A stretch of 35,604 nt of DNA from the NCBI GenBank assembly GCA_002471375.1, contig DKPV01000048.1:1-35604 (forward strand), written 5' to 3'. Made by a program: the position numbers and the translations under genes. Numbering within the stretch: the first letter of the stretch is position 1; each line of letters opens with the position of its first letter. This DNA comes from Flavobacteriales bacterium UBA7325 (lineage in GTDB: Bacteria > Bacteroidota > Bacteroidia > Flavobacteriales_D > Crocinitomicaceae). Positions 8,794-17,891 of this stretch are shown in pieces. The notes under the pieces are model-generated. The model searched no databases and had not been told where the DNA came from. It saw nothing but the letters and a program-made list of their open reading frames with translations.

Positions 8794-9018
8794 ATGTTCA
8801 TAGACGCAGTTAAAATCAAGCAATTAAATGACACGAAGGTATCACTACTGAAAACCTTCACGTGGCGATGTCTGGGTACGCTCGACACAATGCTGATATC
8901 ATATTTACTAACAGGTAAATTAGATATTGCATTGAGCATAGGGGGAATAGAAGTAGTCACAAAAATGCTGCTCTACTACCTTCATGAACGCGCTTGGATT
9001 AAACTATTAAAACGATAA
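8794..9018 (+). CDS. DUF2061 small membrane protein of the sulfate-assimilation operon
   Basis: The 74-residue protein shows the DUF2061 hallmarks SLLKTFTWRCLGTLDTMLISYLLTG, split here as SLLKTFTWRCLGT and DTMLISYLLTG, then IALSIGGIEVVTKMLLYYLHERAW. Two hydrophobic segments suggest a small inner-membrane protein. DUF2061 genes are often found beside cysteine-biosynthesis genes, sometimes fused to CysC or CysN, but the function is unknown; an accessory role in sulfate activation or uptake is inference. The start is set at ATG 8794 rather than the in-frame TTG at 8773, because that TTG is inside the -7 box. The cysH-like gene starts 2 bp after the stop. Confidence 0.85.
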   Translation: MFIDAVKIKQLNDTKVSLLKTFTWRCLGTLDTMLISYLLTGKLDIALSIGGIEVVTKMLLYYLHERAWIKLLKR

Positions 9019-9020
9019 TT

Positions 9021-9629
9021 ATGGATCTTGTTAAGATAAATGAACAATTAAAATCGCGATCCCCTGAGGCAATTATTGAATGGGCTCTCTCGGTGGCGAA
9101 ACAACCAGTTGTGACAACTAACTTTCGTCCATTTGAATCTGCTATTCTGCATGCCGTAAGTGCTCAATCACCTACTATTCCTGTACTGTGGTGTGATACC
9201 GGATACAACACACCTGACACTTATCGCTCTGCAAAAACAACAATCGATCAGCTAAGCTTGAACATTGATCTCTATGTGCCTGCACAAACGGTCGCTTTCA
9301 GAAATGTAACATTGGGTATTCCTGAAGTTGACACACCAGCACATGATGAATTTACAAAACAAGTGAAACTAGAGCCGTTTTCTCGAGCAATGGCCAATTA
9401 TCAACCAGATGTTTGGTTTACCAATTTGCGAAAGGATCAAACCGATCATCGCAATAACATGGATGCAATTAGCAAAACAAAAGATGGGATCCTGAAAGTA
9501 TGTCCTTTCTTCTATTGGTCAGAGCGCGAATTAAATGATTACATCGAAAGTCATTCTTTACATTCAGAAGACAATTATTACGATCCAACAAAAGCATTGG
9601 CAAATCGCGAATGTGGACTACATACATAG
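9021..9629 (+). CDS. cysH: CysH-type phosphoadenylyl-sulfate reductase family protein
   Basis: The 202-residue protein belongs to the PAPS/APS reductase family: IPVLWCDTGYNTPDTY (53-68), DVWFTNLRKDQTDHR (130-144), and the closing RECGLHT with the catalytic Cys198. The paired cysteines that bind an iron-sulfur cluster in APS reductases are absent; LRKDQTDHR occupies the place of LRREQSGSR of the E. coli PAPS enzyme. The nucleotide loop reads TTNFRPFES (32-40), unlike the usual SSFGxxS. It should reduce activated sulfate to sulfite with thioredoxin or glutaredoxin in the cytoplasm. Its position between DUF2061 and cysD supports the role. Substrate choice is not certain, as no APS kinase gene is seen here. 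Confidence 0.87.
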   Translation: MDLVKINEQLKSRSPEAIIEWALSVAKQPVVTTNFRPFESAILHAVSAQSPTIPVLWCDTGYNTPDTYRSAKTTIDQLSLNIDLYVPAQTVAFRNVTLGIPEVDTPAHDEFTKQVKLEPFSRAMANYQPDVWFTNLRKDQTDHRNNMDAISKTKDGILKVCPFFYWSERELNDYIESHSLHSEDNYYDPTKALANRECGLHT

Positions 9630-9632
9630 ATC

Positions 9633-10529
9633 ATGACAAATAAACATTTATATAAACTAGAAAACGAGAGCATATACATCCTCAGAGAAGTAGCTGCTCA
9701 ATTTAAAAAACCGGTTCTACTATTCTCAGGTGGAAAAGACTCAATCGTGATGGCTCGACTAGCCCAAAAGGCATTTTACCCATCGAAGATCCCTTTTTCC
9801 TTCATGCATATCGATACTGGACACAACTTTCCAGAAACCATCGCTTTTCGCGATGAAATAGTCAAAAAACTAGACGTCAATCTTATCGTTCGATACGTCC
9901 AAGATTCAATTGATGAAAACAAGGTGCAAGAAGAGGCCGGGAAATATGCCAGTCGAAACGCGCTTCAAACTGTGACGCTTTTAGATGCAATCGAAGAATT
10001 TGGTTTTGATGTATGCATAGGTGGTGCTCGCAGGGATGAAGAAAAGAGTCGAGCAAAAGAACGGATCTTCTCTGTACGTGATGACTTTGGCCAATGGGAT
10101 TATAAAAATCAACGCCCTGAGCCGTTTCAAATGTTAAATGGTAAAATTCAGTTTGGCGAAAACGTACGTGCATTCCCGATCAGTAATTGGACAGAGGAAG
10201 ATATTTGGACCTATATTTTGCAAGAAAATCTTGACCTACCTACCGTGTACTTTGCTCATCAAAGAAAGCTGGTAAAAAGAGATGGAGCTTTGATTGCACA
10301 TTCAGATTTCCTGAACATTGTTGAGTCGGATGAGATCGAAGAACAATCAGTTAGATTCAGGACAGTTGGTGATATGACATGTACTGCGGCTTTCCTTTCG
10401 ACAGCAGATACAGTAGAAAAAGTACTCAAGGAAAACATGGCTTCAAAGCATTCAGAAAGAGGAGCCAGAATAGATGATAAAAGGAGTGAATCCGCATTAG
10501 AGGATCGCAAAAAAGGAGGATATTTTTAA
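9633..10529 (+). CDS. cysD: Sulfate adenylyltransferase subunit 2
   Basis: The 298-residue protein has the PP-loop LFSGGKDSIVM (30-40), the HIDTGHNFPE segment, GGARRDEEKSRAKERIFS, and the standard CysD end RKKGGYF. Length fits the family (about 300). CysD is the catalytic subunit that joins sulfate to ATP to give APS, driven by the GTPase CysN, with which it forms a cytoplasmic complex. The gene begins 3 bp after the cysH stop and ends 1 bp before cysN, so all are one operon. The call is firm. Confidence 0.97.
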   Translation: MTNKHLYKLENESIYILREVAAQFKKPVLLFSGGKDSIVMARLAQKAFYPSKIPFSFMHIDTGHNFPETIAFRDEIVKKLDVNLIVRYVQDSIDENKVQEEAGKYASRNALQTVTLLDAIEEFGFDVCIGGARRDEEKSRAKERIFSVRDDFGQWDYKNQRPEPFQMLNGKIQFGENVRAFPISNWTEEDIWTYILQENLDLPTVYFAHQRKLVKRDGALIAHSDFLNIVESDEIEEQSVRFRTVGDMTCTAAFLSTADTVEKVLKENMASKHSERGARIDDKRSESALEDRKKGGYF

Positions 10530-10530
10530 T

Positions 10531-11775
10531 ATGGAATTAGTTAGAATCAGTACAGCAGGTAGTGTCGATGATGGCAAGAGCACATTAATCGGACGATTAT
10601 TGCATGACAATAATGCACTCACGAAAGAACAGGAAACGTTAGTTCTTCAAAAGACAAAAGAAAAGGGATGGGACGATCTTGATCTAAGTGTGATCACGGA
10701 TGGATTAGTTGCAGAACGAGAACAGGGTATCACAATAGATGTAGCTCATATCTATTTCTCGACCGACACGCACAAGTTTATCATTGCGGATAGTCCGGGA
10801 CATATTGAATACACACGAAACATGGTAACTGGAGCTTCGACTGCAGAGACTTCCATTATACTCGTTGATGCACGGAAAGGTCTCCTTGAACAGAGCTTCC
10901 GTCACTTTTTTATCAGTATCTTACTGAAGCTTGACTCTGTGATTTTCTGTGTGAACAAAATGGATCTTGTAGATTACGATGAAGATCGCTTCCTAAAAAT
11001 CGCCATTGAAATTAAAAATATGGTGAGCGATCTAGGCGAAAAAATACCTTTCAAAATTCTTCCGGTTAGCTCATTGAAAGGTGACAATGTTGTCGTGAAA
11101 TCAAAAAAGATGAAATGGTACACTGGTCCAACGCTAAATGAAATCTTACATGATTCAAACTCGAAAAAATCAGTAAAGCAACCATTTCGATTTGACGTCC
11201 AGCAAGTGTATCATGCTCAGAATAAAGATTTTGTTGATTTCCGTGGATTCGCGGGCCGTGTTGTCAGTGGGACAATATCAACTGGAGATAGGGTAAGAAC
11301 TTTTCCTTCTGGCAACGAAAGTGTTGTAACAGAAATACGAAGGTATACGGATGTCCTTAACGAAGCTTCGGCAGATGACAGCGTTGTCCTTTCACTTGCA
11401 GATGAGATTGACATCAGTCGTGGTTCAACAATATGCTTAGCCGATTCCAGTGCAACCAAAGAACAAAAAGAATTATCGGCTACAGTAGTATGGCTGGATG
11501 AAAAGCCTGCCCTTCAAGGGTCGAAGCTAATCTTCAAAGTTGGTGCTCGAGAATCGTTATCGAAAATTCAGTCAATCAATTACACGATTGATCCTGCCTC
11601 CCCAAAGAATCACCTTACTTCTTCTCAAATCGAACTCAACGATATATCTAATGTTGATCTCAAATTAAGTAAACCTATCTTTATGGATAGCTACTCCGAG
11701 AACAAGAAAAATGGTGTCTTTCTGCTGGTTGATCCACAATCGAATGCAACTGTCGGAGTAGGTTTTGCAGATTAA
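10531..11775 (+). CDS. cysN: Sulfate adenylyltransferase subunit 1 (GTPase)
   Basis: The 414-residue protein is an EF-Tu-like GTPase: P-loop GSVDDGKS (10-17), switch I EREQGITID (62-70), DSPGHIEYTRNMVTGAS (87-103) and NKMDL (142-146), followed by two beta-barrel domains. It uses GTP hydrolysis to drive APS formation by CysD. It ends without an APS-kinase domain, so this is CysN and not the CysNC fusion. It starts 1 bp after cysD and is the last gene of the operon; thiL has its own -7 box downstream. Confidence 0.96.
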   Translation: MELVRISTAGSVDDGKSTLIGRLLHDNNALTKEQETLVLQKTKEKGWDDLDLSVITDGLVAEREQGITIDVAHIYFSTDTHKFIIADSPGHIEYTRNMVTGASTAETSIILVDARKGLLEQSFRHFFISILLKLDSVIFCVNKMDLVDYDEDRFLKIAIEIKNMVSDLGEKIPFKILPVSSLKGDNVVVKSKKMKWYTGPTLNEILHDSNSKKSVKQPFRFDVQQVYHAQNKDFVDFRGFAGRVVSGTISTGDRVRTFPSGNESVVTEIRRYTDVLNEASADDSVVLSLADEIDISRGSTICLADSSATKEQKELSATVVWLDEKPALQGSKLIFKVGARESLSKIQSINYTIDPASPKNHLTSSQIELNDISNVDLKLSKPIFMDSYSENKKNGVFLLVDPQSNATVGVGFAD

Positions 11776-11799
11776 CGTGAAGGATTAATTGTCTTTTCG

Positions 11800-11807
11800 T
11801 AGCTTTG
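11800..11807 (+). promoter_or_regulatory. Bacteroidota -7 box for thiL
   Basis: TAGCTTTG matches TAnnTTTG exactly and lies 15 bp before ATG 11823. The -33 element is not convincing. It suggests thiL can be transcribed apart from the cys operon. Confidence 0.45.
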
Positions 11808-11822
11808 CAAAAAAGAATTGAA

Positions 11823-12860
11823 ATGAGCGAGAAGAGAACAGAACTGGAACAACTTGGTGAATTTGGTTTAATCGACCATTTAACTGAGAAATTCGAGAAC
11901 AAACAATCATCAACTTCTACTGGAATCGGTGATGATTCTGCTGTTATATCTCATTCCAAAGATGAGAGCATGCTCATCTCAACCGACATGCTCATTGAGG
12001 GAGTTCATTTCAACCTCATGTATATGCCATTAAAGCATTTGGGGTACAAAGCAATTGCTGTAAACGTCTCCGATATTTGCGCTATGAATGGTGTTGCTGA
12101 ACAGATAACTGTCTCCATTGCCGTTTCCAGCAGATTCCCGGTAGAAGCTCTTGAAGAGCTTTACGATGGAATTCGAGCGGCATGTGACACTTTTAATGTG
12201 GATCTAGTAGGAGGTGATACTACCTCATCACTATCAGGATTGATGATCAGTGTAACTGCTGTTGGAAGAGCAAAAAATGATGTGATCACTTATCGCTCGG
12301 GCGCTAAGGAACATGATTTATTAGTTGCCACTGGAGACTTAGGTGGTGCCTATGTTGGACTACAATTACTAGAACGCGAAAAACAGGTGTTCGAAGCTAA
12401 TGCGGCAATTCAACCTGATCTAGATGGGCACGATTATATTCTTCAACGTCAGCTTAAACCAGAAGCACGAATCGATGTAATAAAGTTTTTAAAGGAGCTC
12501 GATGTAGTTCCAACTTCTATGATCGATATCTCAGATGGACTCGCCTCTGAAATTTTCCATATTTGTAAATCAAGTGATGTTGGCTGCAAGATTTACGACG
12601 AAAAAATTCCAATTGACACGGAGACGTCAATGACCGCAATCGATTTCAATTTAAATCCAATCACTTGTGCGCTGAACGGTGGTGAAGATTATGAGTTACT
12701 CTTTACCATTTCACAGGACGATTTCGAAAAGATTAAAGGAAACCCGCACATGACTGTTATTGGACATATAACTGATAAGGCTGCAGGGAAATACCTAATC
12801 GATAAACAAGGTGCTGCAATTGAGTTACAGGCTCAAGGTTGGAACCATTTTGAGGAGTAA
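11823..12860 (+). CDS. thiL: Thiamine-monophosphate kinase
   Basis: The 345-residue protein carries the whole ThiL motif set: GIGDDSAV near residue 34, STDMLIEGVHF, AVNVSDICAMNG, VGGDTTSS, SMIDISDGLASE and NGGEDYELLF. ThiL phosphorylates thiamine monophosphate to thiamine diphosphate with ATP and Mg2+ in the cytoplasm, the last step of the pathway. The start at ATG 11823 is preferred over the upstream TTG 11805, which lies in the -7 box. No other thiamine genes are nearby. The gene converges on the minus-strand gene ending at 12946; the 85 bp between hold no clear terminator. Confidence 0.96.
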   Translation: MSEKRTELEQLGEFGLIDHLTEKFENKQSSTSTGIGDDSAVISHSKDESMLISTDMLIEGVHFNLMYMPLKHLGYKAIAVNVSDICAMNGVAEQITVSIAVSSRFPVEALEELYDGIRAACDTFNVDLVGGDTTSSLSGLMISVTAVGRAKNDVITYRSGAKEHDLLVATGDLGGAYVGLQLLEREKQVFEANAAIQPDLDGHDYILQRQLKPEARIDVIKFLKELDVVPTSMIDISDGLASEIFHICKSSDVGCKIYDEKIPIDTETSMTAIDFNLNPITCALNGGEDYELLFTISQDDFEKIKGNPHMTVIGHITDKAAGKYLIDKQGAAIELQAQGWNHFEE

Positions 12861-12945
12861 TCGATTAAAGGAAGGCTTTGTTGGTATTTGCGAATCCATA
12901 TCTGCCCTCCTGTTAGTTCAATCCTAAATTATTTTTTACTCATTC

Positions 12946-14508
12946 CTAAGATGCTACACGCATCTTTCTATTATATTTCTCTCGAACGATTAAATCGAAT
13001 GATTTTCTCTTTTGTTTTGATTCAGCCCAAGCTTGGAAATCAAAGTAGTCTAATGCGACACTTTCAAAGACATCATCGTTTGTAATTTTGGCTAACTCAT
13101 TATAAAGCGCCTCCCAGATGTTCTGGCTATCAAATGGATTATCACACTTGATCAATTTATTGATTGATTGCAGGAGGACCTTCTCAAACCCATATAAACG
13201 GTTTCTAGTTTTAAAGAAACGCTGTGTGTTCTTCAATGTATAGGGTAACAATTTCGTGTGATCGAGCTCAATATGAACAAGCAAGTCTAGTAATTGAGTG
13301 AAACCAATTATATCTTCCGTCTTATCTAGATTTGGATCATTCAGAATGCGATTAATCCATTTCAATGCATCCGTATAATTCCCACGGCCCATATTCACCA
13401 CCGCCATCTTGTACTCTAAAAATGCTCGACGTACAGGAACGATTTTATCACCGTACTTCTGAAGCTTATCCGTAACCGTTTGCGCAGTTACATTTGCCTT
13501 TTCAAAGTCTCCTTTTCGTAGATATATACTCAATTCAATGCTGCTAATACTTGAAAACAGCTTAATGGAGAGATCTTCATTTGATTTAGTTGTCAAAGCA
13601 AATTCTTTTAGAGCGCTTAGATATTGCACTGACTTTCGATGCTCACCTATTTTATCGGCAATGTAAATAGCATTCGTCAGTGCTGAAATGTATTTATTGC
13701 CCTCTACCCTCTTAACAAGGGATCCTTTATCTATTCCATCCAGGTTTACTTCAAGATGAAATAAAGATTCAGCCATATCGCCGGTTGCGTAATAATAAGC
13801 ACTTAATATATGATGGTACAAATGTAATGACTCGAAGGATAATTCTTCAGTTTCAAAATCAACAAGGACCCTTGTACAGAGTTGATAGTATCGGTTGGAA
13901 TCTTCATCGGATCTAGCAACCCCTTTTTTTGAAAGTTGAGAGAAGAGTTGACTTTTAATCGACCATAGTTCATTATATGCATCTATTGATTTCGTGAATC
14001 GTATATCATCGCTTAAAATCGTCTCTATTTCATCTTCCGACACATTGAGTGACCCCATAGTCTCACGCAATCGTTTCTTCTTATAGGAGATAAGCATTTG
14101 GATGCTCGGTAATTCATTCTTCTCAGCAAGTTTCTCTGCACTTCTCAGTACTCTTCGGCATTGATCATATAATGACTTTTCAAATAGAATATCTGCAGCA
14201 TGAAGCTGCTTGTGTAATTGTGCCTCAATAGAATTTGTACTATGAAAAGAATCTAATGCTGATAAAACATGATCATAAAGGCGCTTTTTGGTAATCGAAA
14301 ATCGATTTAGAAAAGCCTCCCCTTCAAATGTAGAAAAAATCAATTCTTCATTATACTCCGTTTGTTTATCCAAAAAATCAAATAGGCGGACATAGTTATT
14401 TTCTTTCCCTATTGTATGACGAGAGGACATTAATTTGAAATACCTTTTTTCCGATTTTGACATCGCCTGAATAAGCTCAAACAATGCGTTATTTACCTTG
14501 CTAGACAT
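12946..14508 (-). CDS. Conserved helical protein of unknown function
   Basis: The 520-residue protein has no signal peptide and no membrane segment. It is strongly helical and reads like irregular TPR or other alpha-solenoid repeats (for example RKGDFEKANVTAQTVTDKL, GRGNYTDALKWINRILNDP). The N-terminus ALFELIQAMSKSEKRYFKL and the phrase FSITKKRLYDHVLSAL are reminiscent of a family found in Flavobacteriales genomes without assigned function. No catalytic motif is visible. A cytoplasmic protein-protein interaction role is the most that can be inferred. It stands alone between convergent thiL and the terminator of the two-component locus. Confidence 0.85.
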   Translation of the reverse strand: MSSKVNNALFELIQAMSKSEKRYFKLMSSRHTIGKENNYVRLFDFLDKQTEYNEELIFSTFEGEAFLNRFSITKKRLYDHVLSALDSFHSTNSIEAQLHKQLHAADILFEKSLYDQCRRVLRSAEKLAEKNELPSIQMLISYKKKRLRETMGSLNVSEDEIETILSDDIRFTKSIDAYNELWSIKSQLFSQLSKKGVARSDEDSNRYYQLCTRVLVDFETEELSFESLHLYHHILSAYYYATGDMAESLFHLEVNLDGIDKGSLVKRVEGNKYISALTNAIYIADKIGEHRKSVQYLSALKEFALTTKSNEDLSIKLFSSISSIELSIYLRKGDFEKANVTAQTVTDKLQKYGDKIVPVRRAFLEYKMAVVNMGRGNYTDALKWINRILNDPNLDKTEDIIGFTQLLDLLVHIELDHTKLLPYTLKNTQRFFKTRNRLYGFEKVLLQSINKLIKCDNPFDSQNIWEALYNELAKITNDDVFESVALDYFDFQAWAESKQKRKSFDLIVREKYNRKMRVAS

Positions 14509-14626
14509 GTATAATAATTTATCTTCCTAAGTAGTTATATCTAATATACATAAAGGATTCAAGTCATTTTTAACTAAACTCTGAAGTGTATCTTTCATCT
14601 AGTAAACGGATCGAATTATTGGGCAT

Positions 14627-14656
14627 AAAAAAAGTCCTGATTGAATCAATCAGGAC
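14627..14656 (-). terminator. Rho-independent terminator of the LytTR two-component operon
   Basis: A perfect 10-bp inverted repeat, GTCCTGATTG (14634-14643) and CAATCAGGAC (14647-14656), has a 3-base loop. On the minus strand it is followed by seven T (14633-14627). It stands 25 bp beyond the stop of the small lipoprotein gene and ends the transcript of the regulator, kinase and lipoprotein. Confidence 0.93.
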
Positions 14657-14680
14657 CATTAAAGATATCTATTAAAAATC

Positions 14681-14902
14681 TTAGGGCTTTTTCTTCTTAT
14701 CTCCATCAGGATCTGTGTTTGGATCTACAATTCCGCCTTCTTCTGTTCCGCCTTCATTTGAGCCTCCTTCAACTTCAGTTCCTGTAGATTTCCATACTGG
14801 CTCCTGCGACGTTCCATTTGCGTTTGGCTGAATATCTTGTTTGTTACAAGAGCTCATCCCAAAGGCAAAAAACGCAATAGCTATATAAGTAATCTTTTTC
14901 AT
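14681..14902 (-). CDS. Small acidic lipoprotein downstream of a histidine kinase
   Basis: The 73-residue product starts MKKITYIAIAFFAFG and has the lipobox SSC (Cys at about 19), so it should be lipid-anchored in the envelope. The mature part of about 55 residues is rich in Gly, Glu, Asp and Thr (GGSNEGGTEEGG) and ends in a lysine run; it looks disordered. The start is set at 14902, since upstream extension removes the signal peptide from the N-terminus. It follows the kinase gene by 37 bp and precedes the terminator, so it is probably cotranscribed with the two-component system. No family is recognised. Confidence 0.8.
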   Translation of the reverse strand: MKKITYIAIAFFAFGMSSCNKQDIQPNANGTSQEPVWKSTGTEVEGGSNEGGTEEGGIVDPNTDPDGDKKKKP

Positions 14903-14939
14903 TCTTAATTCTTTACTATTCAAATATAGGGCATAAACC

Positions 14940-17879
14940 CTAGTTTTCCAAATCTGTAAGGGATATTTTGAGTAAAACACGTGTTCCATTGATTAAACCG
15001 TTCTCATCAATCATTTCGTATGGCCCATCAAGAGATATGTCGTTATCAGACACTTTTTGCAATAATTCGATGCGTTTTGAAGTGATTTCCATCCCTTTAG
15101 AACGATGATCCCCTTCAAGCTCCACCTTGTTCTTCATACTATGATTGACCCCGACTCCATTGTCTTCAATCGAGATATTCAAGTAATCATCTTTTATCAA
15201 AACATCAATCGTTATTAAGCCCTTCTTCTCAGTGCTAGCAAGGATTCCATGAATGATACTGTTTTCGACAAATGGCTGCATAATCATCGCGGGGATTCGA
15301 ATAGACTCAGTATCTACATTCTCTACATTGATCACATAGTCGAAACGATCTTTAAATCGCATTGACTCGAGGGATAAATAAAGCTCCAATCGCTCGATCT
15401 CTTCATTCAGCGTGATCATGTTCCCCACTGCAGTCGCAGAATCAAGATTCTTACGAATTAGATTCGCGAAATTTGTCAGATACTTATTGGCCGAAAGTCG
15501 GTCTTGCGTATTGATAAAATATTGGATCGAATTTAATGAGTTGAATACAAAGTGACGATTCATACTCGCATTCATAGATTGCTGCTCAAGAGAGAGAAGC
15601 CTAGCTTTATACGCAAGTTTTTCTTGAGCATTGATAGAGTTCACCCTTTTCAGTCTAAATCGAAAAATTACAATCACGATTAACAAGATCAAAACGAGAA
15701 TGAGAGCAATGAACCACCACGTTTTATAAAACGCCTGATTAATTGTAAATGGCACTGAAATCTCATCCGAATACCGTCCCTCCATATCTACACTTCTCAT
15801 TCGAAGAACGTAATCTCCTGCAGGTAAACTCGTAAATGTTACCGTTGAATTAGTGGATAGCGGAGACCATCCCTCGTTTAATCCTTCAAGCCAAAACTGA
15901 TAGCTTAACCCCTTGAAGTTTGACAATGATATTCCATCTAATTCGAAAATCAAGTTGTTTTTAGAGTACGGCAACAACAAATTAACTGGCAAGCCATATT
16001 CATCGAGCAATTCACTATAATCGCCATAAGTAAATGATTCGTAATTAAGCAAGATAGACTTCAGTCTCACTTTTGGACGAGCCGTTGAGAATTTCATCTT
16101 CTCTGGATGATAACAGACCAATCCTGATGCTGTACCGAACCAAAAGTTTCCTACACGATCAAAGAATCCTGAGTTCAGATTGCTCTCTAAATCTACTATT
16201 CCCTCTCCAGTTCCAAAACGAACCTTGGTAACATTCGGGTTATTCAAGTCAGATAGTCGGAACAAGCCGTTATTAGTTCCTGCATATAAAAACCCATCCT
16301 TGTACTTCAAGAAATTGATGTAGTTAGAACCGGAATTACTGCTTAGCTCTATTCTTTCTTTTTTATTATCCTTGATACGAAACAAGCCCTCTTCACTCCC
16401 ATACCAAAAGTTGGAGGAACCATCAATTTCTATACTATAGACAACTCCATAGATGTCATGATACTGCTGGAATTTTTCATTTATATAGGCGAAAATTCCC
16501 AAGTTCGTTGCGCAGTAGAGAACACCATTATGTACTGCAAAATCTCGCACGGTTCCAATATAATCTTCGCTGGCACTATGAATTTTAATAAAGACACCAT
16601 CTTTATAGTGTGCGGCTCCTTCACTACCTCCGACATACATTTCATGAGTACCCACTCGATAAAGAGCAGTAATCTTCACTCCAGGTAATCCGTCATCAGT
16701 CGAGTATTCTTCTATTTTTCCTACTCGATCTATCGACACCAAAGAAGTTTGAGTTCCAAACCAATCTTTACCATCTACATTTTGTAGGGATGCCCATATT
16801 GTTCCTTGACCAATATCAACCTTCTCTACCTGCATATCTGAACCACGACGCAGTAATCCTTCGCCGTATGTTCCGAAGTAGTAATCGCCATTCGGTTTAT
16901 GAAATCCTGTCAAGAAAAGGTCTGCGTCAAATTCTGTTGTTTTATCGAAGTATTTAAACCCTTCACCTGGGAATCTAAACATACCCTTTCCTAAGGAGCC
17001 AATCCATAGATTCGCATCTGCGTCTTGAAAAAAGCAGCTTAGTGGATTTATTGGAAGCCCTTGCTCTTGATCAATAAAACCTATACTTCCTTCTGGAGAA
17101 ATTGTAACAGCACCCTCATGAGTATTCAGCCACAGTTGATTGTAACTATCTATGTAACAGCCTCGAATATTATGTTTCAATTCAAGGTGATCAAACTCCT
17201 TTATGTGTCCTGACTTTAAGTTCTTTTGATAAACACCGTCGCTGTAGGTTGAAAAATAAATCAAATCTCCTCGACCAGTAACTCCTGAAAAACTCAACGA
17301 ATCTAATTCAGAAAAATGAGAGTAGACCCTGCCATCCTTTGAAATAAGTACACCTCCTTGAGTTGCGAGATAAAGTACATCATCATGAGCATACGCATCT
17401 CTCACCTTTCGATATCGATCTGTTTCCAACTTGATTTTCACAAGTCTATCGTTAATCAACTCCCAAATTCCACCACCATTGGAACAAACAAGTATCCTGC
17501 CCTTAAACTCTATGATTTTGGAGACATTCCGAGACTTGTCGTTTCCTGTGAGCGAGACGTTTTTAATCGTATTGTTCCTGATGTAAGAAATCCCCCCATC
17601 ATGTCCGACCCAAAGTGTATTTTGAAAATACGCAAGCGCCTGCACTCGATTGTTAAGGAGGCCATCGTTGGCAGAAAAGGTGGTAAATTCACTTCCGTTA
17701 AATTTAGCTAGGCCTCCCAGTGTAGACACCCATAAGTAGCCATCCTTATCCTGGCAGATATCTGTTACCTGTGATTGAGGTAATCCTTCTTCAGAACTAT
17801 AGGTCGTAAAGGCGTATTTCTGTGCATTCGCATAAACAGAAAGTAGCAGACACAGAATTAAAAGAATGCCGTTTTTCAT
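14940..17879 (-). CDS. LytS-type sensor histidine kinase with extracytoplasmic two-component propeller
   Basis: The 979-residue protein has a signal peptide (1-19), a long run of two-component propeller repeats (about 25-600, for example DICQDKDGYLWVSTLGGLAKF and NLWIGSLGKGMFRF), a Y_Y_Y domain (about 640-715) with the typical SVDMEGRYSD, one membrane segment (about 720-743) and a cytoplasmic His_kinase domain. The phospho-acceptor is H776 in MNRHFVFNSLNSIQYF. The ATP-binding part has MQPFVENSIIHG and EDNGVGV. It should sense an envelope or external signal and phosphorylate the regulator encoded 12 bp upstream. The signal is unknown; related hybrid sensors bind polysaccharide fragments, but no glycan-use genes are near. 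Confidence 0.93.
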   Translation of the reverse strand: MKNGILLILCLLLSVYANAQKYAFTTYSSEEGLPQSQVTDICQDKDGYLWVSTLGGLAKFNGSEFTTFSANDGLLNNRVQALAYFQNTLWVGHDGGISYIRNNTIKNVSLTGNDKSRNVSKIIEFKGRILVCSNGGGIWELINDRLVKIKLETDRYRKVRDAYAHDDVLYLATQGGVLISKDGRVYSHFSELDSLSFSGVTGRGDLIYFSTYSDGVYQKNLKSGHIKEFDHLELKHNIRGCYIDSYNQLWLNTHEGAVTISPEGSIGFIDQEQGLPINPLSCFFQDADANLWIGSLGKGMFRFPGEGFKYFDKTTEFDADLFLTGFHKPNGDYYFGTYGEGLLRRGSDMQVEKVDIGQGTIWASLQNVDGKDWFGTQTSLVSIDRVGKIEEYSTDDGLPGVKITALYRVGTHEMYVGGSEGAAHYKDGVFIKIHSASEDYIGTVRDFAVHNGVLYCATNLGIFAYINEKFQQYHDIYGVVYSIEIDGSSNFWYGSEEGLFRIKDNKKERIELSSNSGSNYINFLKYKDGFLYAGTNNGLFRLSDLNNPNVTKVRFGTGEGIVDLESNLNSGFFDRVGNFWFGTASGLVCYHPEKMKFSTARPKVRLKSILLNYESFTYGDYSELLDEYGLPVNLLLPYSKNNLIFELDGISLSNFKGLSYQFWLEGLNEGWSPLSTNSTVTFTSLPAGDYVLRMRSVDMEGRYSDEISVPFTINQAFYKTWWFIALILVLILLIVIVIFRFRLKRVNSINAQEKLAYKARLLSLEQQSMNASMNRHFVFNSLNSIQYFINTQDRLSANKYLTNFANLIRKNLDSATAVGNMITLNEEIERLELYLSLESMRFKDRFDYVINVENVDTESIRIPAMIMQPFVENSIIHGILASTEKKGLITIDVLIKDDYLNISIEDNGVGVNHSMKNKVELEGDHRSKGMEITSKRIELLQKVSDNDISLDGPYEMIDENGLINGTRVLLKISLTDLEN

Positions 17880-17891
17880 ATCAGATCACCA

